The notes below the pieces were generated by a model. It ran no database searches. It was given only the letters and a program-made list of their open reading frames with translations, and was not told where the DNA came from. Made by a program: the position numbers and the translations under genes. A stretch of DNA of 62,568 bases, from positions 1 to 62,568 of the forward strand of contig JAJDBV010000001.1 of assembly GCA_029261165.1 (NCBI GenBank). The letters are read 5' to 3'. Positions 32,662 through 39,750 of the stretch are shown piece by piece (position 1 is the stretch's first letter; each line of letters opens with the position of its first letter). The stretch is from Nitrospirota bacterium. Lineage in GTDB: Bacteria > Nitrospirota > Nitrospiria > SBBL01 > JAADHI01.

Positions 32662-33831
32662 ATGGATGTGAAATTCATATATGAACTGACGGGGCGGACG
32701 GGCGCCAATCTATATGAGGCGCTTGAGGAGCATCATTTCGATGCGATATTCGCCCTTGAAAGCAAGCACTACTTCGAGGAAGCGGCAATCGGTCATGCTT
32801 CCCGGAGCTGCTTCATCGATTGGCTCGAGCGTGACCTGTCGGCGCAGTCATGGCGCGAGATGAAAGAAGACGCCGAATGCGAAGACCTTGCCGCATGGTT
32901 GCTACAGCATTCCATCCCCGACCGTGAGGAGGAACTCAGGGAAAGGTATGCGGAAGAAGAGACAAGATTCCAGTTCGAGACATTGACCAAGGGAAAAGAC
33001 GGGGCCTCCGTTCCCCTCTATCTGGATCACATCGATCCGGACGATGATGCGGCCATCGCCCTGTTTTTCAATCTGATCACCTTTCCAATCAGGGATGAGA
33101 ACGGCCGATACAACGAACACAGAAACGATCGGCAGATCCCGGCCAAGATCGCCAACAGGATCTCCGAATTGATGGATCAGGCGAACCGCCTGGCAAAGAC
33201 AACGGGCCGATATGTGGGCTCCCCACCGCCGAAAGACAACCTGGAGAGGACCGCCGATGAAAAGATCGACCGCCTCCATAAAGCGGCCACGCGACTGGAG
33301 AAAGAGACGGTCCTCTCCTTCATCCGGATTACGGGATTTGAATGCAGGATCTGCGGCGGGACCGTGCGCTATCCGGAACCAGTGCTGAAAGCCGATCTCC
33401 CGGTCTGCCCTTCGTGTGAACACCCCATCTGTCCTTGTTGTGCGAACTGCTACGACAAAGACCCTGCGACCGTCGAGGAGGCGGCCGACTATCTGGCCTC
33501 CTGCGATGACGTGTCGGGGATGGCCTATTGCGGTCAATGCGGCGACTGGGGGACCGGGTTCATGCTCCGGTTTCTTCGGATGAAGGGCTGTCCCCTCCCG
33601 GAAGCCTACCGGGATTTCACACCCGCGCCGCGGTGTGCGCGATATGTGACGACGAGGACCGTCGCAGACCTGCCGGAACTCAATGAGATCGCGGCCTCTG
33701 TGCAGAGGGCGTTCATGGAGGGGACCTCCGGCATCATCAAGGTGCAGCACACCTCCGGAGAGATCTGGGGAATTCCCGAGCGACACCCCGACGGATGGAT
33801 CGTCACGATCTGCTATCCGGCGGAGCGATAG
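32662..33831 (+). CDS. Zinc-ribbon protein, unknown function
   Basis: This 389-residue protein has an acidic helical N-terminal half (LERDLSAQSWREMKEDAECE) and a C-terminal part with many Cys pairs: CRICGG, CPSCEHPICPCCANCYD and CGQCGDW, probably two zinc sites. The family is not recognised. It sits directly before the PRTRC ParB gene, 47 bases away, and is likely co-transcribed with it. Ribosome site: AGGAGGACGGC. Confidence 0.65.
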   Translation: MDVKFIYELTGRTGANLYEALEEHHFDAIFALESKHYFEEAAIGHASRSCFIDWLERDLSAQSWREMKEDAECEDLAAWLLQHSIPDREEELRERYAEEETRFQFETLTKGKDGASVPLYLDHIDPDDDAAIALFFNLITFPIRDENGRYNEHRNDRQIPAKIANRISELMDQANRLAKTTGRYVGSPPPKDNLERTADEKIDRLHKAATRLEKETVLSFIRITGFECRICGGTVRYPEPVLKADLPVCPSCEHPICPCCANCYDKDPATVEEAADYLASCDDVSGMAYCGQCGDWGTGFMLRFLRMKGCPLPEAYRDFTPAPRCARYVTTRTVADLPELNEIAASVQRAFMEGTSGIIKVQHTSGEIWGIPERHPDGWIVTICYPAER

Positions 33832-33878
33832 AAAGAACCTATGAAAGAAAATGATGAAATAAAGATAAGGAAACAGAG

Positions 33879-35609
33879 ATGAACGAGACAAAGCAGACAG
33901 AAACAATGGAAATCAAAGCGATTCAAATCGATGAGATACATGACCACCCGAACGAACCTCGGATCTACATCGATCCGAATTCTCTTCAGGAATTGAAGAA
34001 AAATATTGGAGAGATCGGCTTGATCCATCCAATCACGGTAATGCCGAGGGACGAAGGAGGGTACTACCGTCTTGCGGGAAGAAGACGGCTTTTGGCCAGC
34101 AAGGCCCTTGGGCATGAGACCATTCCCGCCCGTCTCCGAACCGGCCTGAACCCGGAGGAAATCGAGGCGATCCTCCTCTCCGAAAACCTGCAACGGGTCG
34201 ATCTTTCACCCGTCGAAGAAGCGGAAACCTTTACGCGGCTCCTTGCCGCCCGTTCCATTGAAGACCTCTCGGCCTACATCAACCGGAGTCCCGATTACAT
34301 CCGTCGGCGGCTGAGACTGGCGCAGCTTGATCCATCGATCCGCCACAAACTGCTGCAGGGAGAAATCAGCCTTTCTATCGCGGAGCAACTGGCCTGTCTT
34401 CCGGAAGGGCGGCAAAAGGCGATCCTCGCAATGGTGGAGGAGCAGGGCTTGAATGGCGTCCAACTTTCAAACCTGCTGATTCTGAAAAACAACCGGGATC
34501 TTCAGACGGCGCCCTTCGATACCGACGGATGCACCCGCTGCTCCCACAACAGCGCGATTCAACCCGAGCTCTTCGCCCGGGAGACATCAGGCCTCGGCCG
34601 CTGTCTCAACGATTCCTGCTGGCGTGAGAAAGAGGGGGAGCAGGCAAAATCGCTCGTAAAAGAGATCGAAGCGATGGGCCCCAGGGCGGTCATCACGGAG
34701 AAACTGAAGATCAGCCTCAAGGAACTGCCGGCCGACATCGATCCGACGGCGTCGGTCATTCACGACAAGGCGGAATTGGGGAAAAACAATCTGATCGACT
34801 GCCAGAGCTGTAATTTCCTGGTGGTCTACATCTCCAACATGGGCCATCTGCTCAGACAGAACATCTGCACCCGGAAGACTTGCTACCGGGAGCGCGCCGC
34901 CGCCTATAGGGCGATACAAACCGAGACCGCGCGCCCGGTTTCATCCGGCGACCGACCGGCGGCACCTTCCCAGGCGCACTCCGAAGCTGCTTCCAGCCAT
35001 GCAGAAAAGACCGGTCAGGTTGAAAAGATGGTCCCTTCAAATGCCCCTCAGCGGGTCAAGGAGTACAAGCGGAAGCGCTATGACGACTGCCTGATGCAAT
35101 CCTTTACCGAAACGGATGAGAATACGCTTCGGCTCGCAATGATGGCGATGGGAAACGGCGCATGGCTGCGGGAGGCCGCTGTGGACTCGGTCATCAAGGG
35201 ACTGAACGGGGATGCGGAGGGAGGCCAACCGCTCGAAAGGCGGCTCCTGAAAGGGACACGTTCCAGACGCCTCGATGGCCTTTTTCATCTTGCCGGGCAA
35301 ATGGCGGTACAGGTCATCCCGAAGCTGTGCCTGGAGACAGTCGAGCAGATGCTCTTCACCGATCTGAAGAAGGACCCCGAAGCGCTGTTTGCAGTCGACC
35401 AGGCCTATCTTGAACTCCTGACCAAAAGGGAGATCGAGGCAACCGCCAAGGAACTCGGCCTCGACACCCTGCTCAAGCAAAGGGGGCTACCGCTCAAGAA
35501 GCTCTCAAGCCGGCCAAAAAAGAAGCTGATCGAAGGGATATTGGCTTGCGTCGTTTCCCAAACGCGTCTCCCGACATGGCTTCGGCCGGAAACCCTCACC
35601 CTGTCCTAG
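33879..35609 (+). CDS. PRTRC system ParB-related protein
   Basis: This 576-residue protein begins with a ParB/sulfiredoxin nuclease-like domain (IDEIHDHPNEPR, then LIHPITVMPRDE, then YRLAGRRRLLASKALG, with the AGRRR box in place of GERR) and an HTH (about 130-170). A middle section holds Cys pairs (CTRCSHN, CLNDSC, CQSC, CTRKTC) likely binding zinc, and a basic C-terminal region follows. ParB domains of this kind bind DNA and may use CTP. It is the first of the seven-gene PRTRC run, the ParB-related member for which the system is named. Confidence 0.88.
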   Translation: MNETKQTETMEIKAIQIDEIHDHPNEPRIYIDPNSLQELKKNIGEIGLIHPITVMPRDEGGYYRLAGRRRLLASKALGHETIPARLRTGLNPEEIEAILLSENLQRVDLSPVEEAETFTRLLAARSIEDLSAYINRSPDYIRRRLRLAQLDPSIRHKLLQGEISLSIAEQLACLPEGRQKAILAMVEEQGLNGVQLSNLLILKNNRDLQTAPFDTDGCTRCSHNSAIQPELFARETSGLGRCLNDSCWREKEGEQAKSLVKEIEAMGPRAVITEKLKISLKELPADIDPTASVIHDKAELGKNNLIDCQSCNFLVVYISNMGHLLRQNICTRKTCYRERAAAYRAIQTETARPVSSGDRPAAPSQAHSEAASSHAEKTGQVEKMVPSNAPQRVKEYKRKRYDDCLMQSFTETDENTLRLAMMAMGNGAWLREAAVDSVIKGLNGDAEGGQPLERRLLKGTRSRRLDGLFHLAGQMAVQVIPKLCLETVEQMLFTDLKKDPEALFAVDQAYLELLTKREIEATAKELGLDTLLKQRGLPLKKLSSRPKKKLIEGILACVVSQTRLPTWLRPETLTLS

Positions 35610-35659
35610 CACCCGCCTGCTTTCTTGTTTTTCAAACCATCACTTTTAGGAGAAACCAA

Positions 35660-36082
35660 ATGTTTGATTTTAAAAAGATTGCACCCCTCATCCCCCCACA
35701 AGGAAGAATCGCATTCACAATCACGACCGGCAGGAACGACCGCTTGGTCGTACTGGTTCAACCGATCTATGCGGCCCTGGAAGATCTGGCCGGGCAAAAA
35801 AAAGAGGATTACCAGCAGGCCCGCGTTCCGATGGTTCTGGAAGGCTCGCCCGAAGAACTGAACCAGGATTTCATCCGGATCCTGGAAGAGACCGAGTCCG
35901 CCGAGGGGAATCTCCAACGGGCCTTTCTGGCCAAGCAAGTGGCCATCGACAAGGCGATTTCGACGACGGATAAATCACCTCCGTCACCGGAAAAAAAAGG
36001 TCTTACAGAGAAAAAATCTGAAACGGAAGCCAAGACCACTGATACCACGACAGAGCAGGAAGGCTTCAGTCTCTTTGAATAA
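35660..36082 (+). CDS. PRTRC system protein E
   Basis: This 140-residue protein opens MFDFKKIAPLIPPQGRIAFT with a strand-rich N-terminal domain (about 1-85) and a Thr/Lys/Glu-rich disordered tail. It resembles PRTRC protein E by memory, and the position between ParB and protein C agrees. Function is unknown. The start is the ATG behind AGGAGAAACCAA; a longer frame from 35546 overlaps the ParB gene and is rejected. Confidence 0.75.
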   Translation: MFDFKKIAPLIPPQGRIAFTITTGRNDRLVVLVQPIYAALEDLAGQKKEDYQQARVPMVLEGSPEELNQDFIRILEETESAEGNLQRAFLAKQVAIDKAISTTDKSPPSPEKKGLTEKKSETEAKTTDTTTEQEGFSLFE

Positions 36083-36104
36083 TGTCATTCAATAAGGAGA
36101 AACG

Positions 36105-36497
36105 ATGGAAAAACGACTGATTGAACGCATCTTCGAATACAGCGGTATGCGCCTGAACGACCCGGACCCGACGATGAATCCGGAGGATGTCAAACACTTC
36201 TACACCGCCGTCTATCCGGAATTGTCCCAGGCGGTTATAGAGGAACCGGTGCGGCGGGGGGATCGCCTGGTTTACGCAATCAAACGGGCAGTGGGAACAA
36301 AGGGGGGCGGGCAATCGCCCCCCATCACCGTGCAAATGCTGGCGTATAGGGAGGCAAAAGAGACAAACAGCGAACCCGAGAAAGGAGGAAGCGCATGTCC
36401 ACACAAACTACTGACACAACTGTTCGGCAAATACAATCAGAGCGGACAAGCAGGAGAGATCGTTCTGCCGAGCGAAGGACTTCCGCTCCTGCCTTGA
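36105..36497 (+). CDS. PRTRC system protein C (ubiquitin-like candidate) with extended tail
   Basis: Residues 1-67 (LIERIFEYSGMRLNDPDPTM, then VKHFYTAVYPELSQA, then AIKRAVGTKG) match PRTRC protein C, which I recall as corresponding to the Prok_Ub beta-grasp family. Relatives that I remember end at about GTKG; here two Gly follow (GTKGGG, residues 64-69) and the frame runs on for 61 more residues, overlapping the F gene by 103 bp. A run of six G with an 8-bp stem lies at that point, so the tail may be a processed precursor extension, a frameshift product or a mutation scar. Ribosome site: AAGGAGAAACG. Confidence 0.78.
   Translation: MEKRLIERIFEYSGMRLNDPDPTMNPEDVKHFYTAVYPELSQAVIEEPVRRGDRLVYAIKRAVGTKGGGQSPPITVQMLAYREAKETNSEPEKGGSACPHKLLTQLFGKYNQSGQAGEIVLPSEGLPLLP
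36302..36323 (+). other. G6 run plus 8-bp hairpin inside the protein C gene
   Basis: GGGGGGCG (36302-36309) pairs with CGCCCCCC (36316-36323) across a 6-base loop. It sits exactly at the codons of the last canonical residues of protein C. One alternative reading frame closes 24 bases later (TAG at 36347), before gene F starts. It could promote frameshifting or slippage. Confidence 0.45.
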
Positions 36498-37495
36498 TCG
36501 CACTCCCCGTGTTGGGAGGCATTCCCTCGAGACTCGACCATGTGAACATTGGAATCGGCGGCGGAAAACTTGCTCAGATCGGCCTCTGGATTTCTCATAT
36601 TGTGAAAGATCATGAGCTCAAGCCCCCCGGCCCCTGGGCTTCCAATTCCGATCCGGACCGGATCAAGACGGCCCTTGTTTCATGGATCGAAAGACTCCTC
36701 TCAAGCCTGGAATCCAGCGTCACGGGAAGATCCGGCTGCACCCTGAGCCTTGAGAAGCTCGGGGACACCGGTGAGCCGAATGGCATCTGTCTGATGATCC
36801 ATCATCCGTATGAGGTCGATGTCATTTTCTGCGACATTCTGCCGAAGATCGGAGCATCGGATAAAAGACTGGAGAGGGTGGTCATCGCAGCCCTCCAGAT
36901 GCTCTCCTGGTTCAGGAATACCTATACCTACGACGATTGTTTTGAACAATACCAGGACTGGGGTGAAGAACAAATAAACGATGCCGGGCTGGAAGCCGAT
37001 GAGCGGAAAGCGATCAAAAGCGAGCTGCATTGGATCGAGAATCATATTCCAAAAGACCACCGCTTCCTTTTCAGGATGAAAGAACGGCCGGGCTTTCCTC
37101 CGTTTCCTGAATGCCCACCGGAATCTGCATGGACCCATCCATGGTGGCACTGGGCGAGGGTGGTTTTCGATACCAGCCTGACTTGGAAAAACCCGATTCC
37201 TTATTTCCCGCATTACGACCTCCTCCCGGATGCCTGCCTCCTCGATCCGGGTTGCCTCACGCCCCTTCTCTGGTCTCCAGGGGATCCTTTAACCGAGTAT
37301 TTCTCGGAAATGATGGACTCAGAATATCAAGGGGGATGTGAGCCGGTCTCAATCCTGCCGTTCAATAACGCAGCGGAGGTCCGCGACAGTGTTCATCTGA
37401 TGAAACGGTCCTCCGAATGGTTCGATCTCTTTCTGAAGGCCTCGCATCTTCCCAATCCACCCCAACCGGAAAAGAAGGAGGAAAGAACACCATGA
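36395..37495 (+). CDS. PRTRC system protein F
   Basis: This 366-residue protein contains LPVLGGIPSRLDHVNIGIGG, a strand-helix body and WFRNTYTYDDCFEQYQDWGE, the segment I associate with PRTRC protein F. Function is unknown and no catalytic motif is obvious. It begins with a very strong ribosome site (AAAGGAGGAAGCGC) inside the long tail of protein C, and its stop overlaps protein B as ATGA. Its size and position between C and B fit the system. Confidence 0.75.
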   Translation: MSTQTTDTTVRQIQSERTSRRDRSAERRTSAPALIALPVLGGIPSRLDHVNIGIGGGKLAQIGLWISHIVKDHELKPPGPWASNSDPDRIKTALVSWIERLLSSLESSVTGRSGCTLSLEKLGDTGEPNGICLMIHHPYEVDVIFCDILPKIGASDKRLERVVIAALQMLSWFRNTYTYDDCFEQYQDWGEEQINDAGLEADERKAIKSELHWIENHIPKDHRFLFRMKERPGFPPFPECPPESAWTHPWWHWARVVFDTSLTWKNPIPYFPHYDLLPDACLLDPGCLTPLLWSPGDPLTEYFSEMMDSEYQGGCEPVSILPFNNAAEVRDSVHLMKRSSEWFDLFLKASHLPNPPQPEKKEERTP

Positions 37496-38262
37496 TGGTG
37501 GAAACGCTTGAATTAAAAACGGCGCTCTTATGCTACGCAAATTCCAATAGCTATGGCAGCGCCATCCATTACTGGCAAATTCATCCGGTAATGACCGATG
37601 CCAAAGGGGTTCCCCATCTGGAAGCCGGACGATCCGTTTCTAATAGAGCGCTAGAGGCGCTTTGTAAAGCGGTCGTTCCTTTTTTGGTGACGCGCCTCGG
37701 ATGGGTCGATCCCTTTCTCCTGGCCTATGGTACCGGGGACAATGGCCCGCTGATCTTCTTCCGCCCTTCCGTACGCAGACCGATCTATTTCGGACAGAGA
37801 ACGGGATTAAAAAGCGGCATGGTAAGGTGGCCGTCGATGGTCTTGCTTGCGGAGCCTTCAAAGCTGTCGGTCTATGTTGTCAAGGGAGACAAACGCCCCG
37901 GCCTTGAGACGATGCTTTTACGCCCCCCTTTCCTGAACGTCTATCCGGATCACAGCGTCTGCATCGGGCAGACGAAGACCCCCTCAGGCTGCCGGCCTTG
38001 CGATATGGAGGCCTGGGCGGAGAGTTTCTACAACAGCGCCTTCACACATCCCAATGCGAATGACCGGGACTTCTTGATCAAGAGCACGCTTGAGCAATTT
38101 TGGCAGGCCCTGCTCTCGGGACAAAGAAAACGCTTCCCGTACCACCTGTTAAAACCCGCCGGCAAGACCTTACGGCAGCTTTTGATTGAAAGGGATCTTT
38201 ATGAACCGAAAAGACCTGCTTCTTCAAAACCATCTTCCAACAGTCATGGTGCCGCGTTTTGA
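37492..38262 (+). CDS. PRTRC system protein B (E2-like fold candidate)
   Basis: This 256-residue protein follows F with an ATGA overlap and AAGGAGGAAAG upstream. I recall PRTRC protein B as belonging to a prokaryotic E2-like family. The sequence supports this: PPFLNVYPDHSVCIGQ (about residues 145-160) mirrors the active-site stretch of eukaryotic E2 enzymes such as UBC9 (HPNVYPSGTVCL), placing Cys157 as the likely thioester Cys. A second Cys pair (GCRPC) follows. The E2-like activity is inferred from the motif and from its E1, JAMM and ubiquitin-like neighbours. Confidence 0.8.
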   Translation: MMVETLELKTALLCYANSNSYGSAIHYWQIHPVMTDAKGVPHLEAGRSVSNRALEALCKAVVPFLVTRLGWVDPFLLAYGTGDNGPLIFFRPSVRRPIYFGQRTGLKSGMVRWPSMVLLAEPSKLSVYVVKGDKRPGLETMLLRPPFLNVYPDHSVCIGQTKTPSGCRPCDMEAWAESFYNSAFTHPNANDRDFLIKSTLEQFWQALLSGQRKRFPYHLLKPAGKTLRQLLIERDLYEPKRPASSKPSSNSHGAAF

Positions 38263-38857
38263 ACCGCTGCCCTTGCTTCAAGAAAAATGCTCCCGCTTAC
38301 TGATGGCAGCGGACGGCTTATGGATCGAGACGAAAACGGCTTGGGGAACATTTATCAAAAGAATCTTTGAAAGTTCCCGTCCACTTCCCTATGGATCCGT
38401 CAAGAAACGGGTGGAATTATTGACCGGTCCGATTCCGATGCGATTGCTGGAACGATTTGTGACGCAGGCGAACGAATCCGGGCAAGAAGGTCTTGAAACG
38501 GCCGCTTGGATTGTCTGGAGTCCAAGACAGGGTTGGGAATATCTGGAACTGGATATTCTCAGGCAAACCGGTGGTTCTGTCCAGTTTCGTTGGCCGGATC
38601 TTGCCCCGGAATCTTTCCTCGTCCTGGACATGCACAGCCATGGCCGGGGACCTGCCTTCTTCTCGAAAACAGATGACGGCTCGGATCAAGGAACCGCTCA
38701 CTTCTCCCTGGTAGTGGGACATTGCAGAGCAGGCAGGCCCCTGGCCGAACTCGACACGGCGTTCCGGCTCTGTCTGTCCGGTTTTTTCTTTGACTATGGA
38801 GAAGGACTAAGTCTCTGGAAGCATCCTACAAAGGAGATGATGTGCGACATTATGTAA
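38201..38857 (+). CDS. PRTRC system protein A (JAMM/JAB metalloprotease)
   Basis: This 218-residue protein has an exact JAMM zinc motif, H-x-H-x7-S-x2-D, as His145, His147, Ser155 and Asp158 (HSHGRGPAFFSKTDD), with Glu99 as candidate general acid. JAMM enzymes remove or process ubiquitin-like proteins at their C-terminus. The start is ATG 38201, inside the end of gene B; the ribosome site (AAAGGGATCTTT) is fair. It overlaps the ThiF gene by 16 bp. A likely job is trimming the tail of protein C or releasing it from targets (inferred). Confidence 0.87.
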   Translation: MNRKDLLLQNHLPTVMVPRFEPLPLLQEKCSRLLMAADGLWIETKTAWGTFIKRIFESSRPLPYGSVKKRVELLTGPIPMRLLERFVTQANESGQEGLETAAWIVWSPRQGWEYLELDILRQTGGSVQFRWPDLAPESFLVLDMHSHGRGPAFFSKTDDGSDQGTAHFSLVVGHCRAGRPLAELDTAFRLCLSGFFFDYGEGLSLWKHPTKEMMCDIM

Positions 38858-39657
38858 CCTCTCTAAACGGGCAAAGGCCGATCCTCATCCATCTCGTCGG
38901 TTGCGGGGGGACGGGAAGCCACCTCGCAACCCGTCTTGTTCAGCTCAATACGACCCTCCTGGCCTTGAGCCATCCGGGCCTCCATGTCGTGATGTATGAC
39001 TCGGATATTGTCAGCTGGGCCAATGTCGGAAGGCAGATGTTTTATGAACCGGATATCGGCTTGCCGAAGGTGTCGGTCCTGGTCACCCGAATCAATCAAT
39101 GCACCGGCTTCGACTGGGTAGGGATTCCGGTCGCCTATCCGGCCAGTTATTCCGGTTCTCCCAAAATCGTGATCACGGCGGTGGATACCGCAAGCGCAAG
39201 AGTGATGATCGGCCGCGCCCTCCACCGAAATGTCCATCCTCTTTATTGGTTGGATTGCGGGAATATGCGGCGTCAGGGACAGGTCGTCTTTGGATCCATC
39301 GCTAAAGTTCAACAACCTAAGATACCCAAAGTCAAGACGATCAACCGGCTTCCGACCGTTCTCGATCTCTATCCGGAATTGGCCGATGGAGAAGACGACG
39401 ACCAGGGGCCCTCCTGCTCTCTGGCCGAGGCGATCGAACAGCAGGACCTCTTTATCAACCCCTTGGTCGCCCTGGAGGCGGTTGAGATGCTCTGGAAGGC
39501 CTTGCGGTACGGCTACCTCGAATATTCTGCGGCATACATCAGTCTTGAGCCGAGGGGCACGACCGTCTTGCCGGTCGACCCAAAGAGTTGGAGACGCTTC
39601 GGATACGGGGTCAGAAAACCAAGAAGGAAAACGTCTGAGAAAAAGAAAACGGCGTAA
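38842..39657 (+). CDS. PRTRC system ThiF-family (E1-like) adenylating enzyme
   Basis: This 271-residue E1-like enzyme has LVGCGGTGSHLATRL (nucleotide loop, residues 18-32), MYDSDIVSWANVGRQMF with Asp53/Asp55, Asn61, Arg64 and Gln65 for ATP and Mg, ITAVD (Asp115), and Cys192 in GPSCSLAEAIEQQD as the candidate thioester Cys. Such enzymes adenylate the C-terminal Gly of a ubiquitin-like protein. The start is GTG behind AAAGGAGATGAT. It ends the PRTRC run; a strong hairpin follows 29 bases on. Confidence 0.92.
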   Translation: MRHYVTSLNGQRPILIHLVGCGGTGSHLATRLVQLNTTLLALSHPGLHVVMYDSDIVSWANVGRQMFYEPDIGLPKVSVLVTRINQCTGFDWVGIPVAYPASYSGSPKIVITAVDTASARVMIGRALHRNVHPLYWLDCGNMRRQGQVVFGSIAKVQQPKIPKVKTINRLPTVLDLYPELADGEDDDQGPSCSLAEAIEQQDLFINPLVALEAVEMLWKALRYGYLEYSAAYISLEPRGTTVLPVDPKSWRRFGYGVRKPRRKTSEKKKTA

Positions 39658-39686
39658 CAGAAGACCAATTGGAGTGAATTGTTTTG

Positions 39687-39728
39687 AAGGCCCGGCTTCC
39701 CTGATATGGAAAGCCGGGCCTTTCTATT
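39687..39728 (+). terminator. Intrinsic terminator after the PRTRC run
   Basis: AGGCCCGGCTT (39687-39697) and AAGCCGGGCCT (39710-39720) pair perfectly, followed by TTCTATTT. The ribosome site of the helicase gene comes 15 bases later. Confidence 0.8.
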
Positions 39729-39750
39729 TCAAATCAAGAGAGGAGATGCA

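Noticed and set aside
32902-33906. Leftward 334-codon frame
   Set aside because: It is antisense to the zinc-ribbon gene and has no ribosome site.
35037-35480. Leftward 147-codon frame inside the ParB gene
   Set aside because: Antisense shadow, no start signals.
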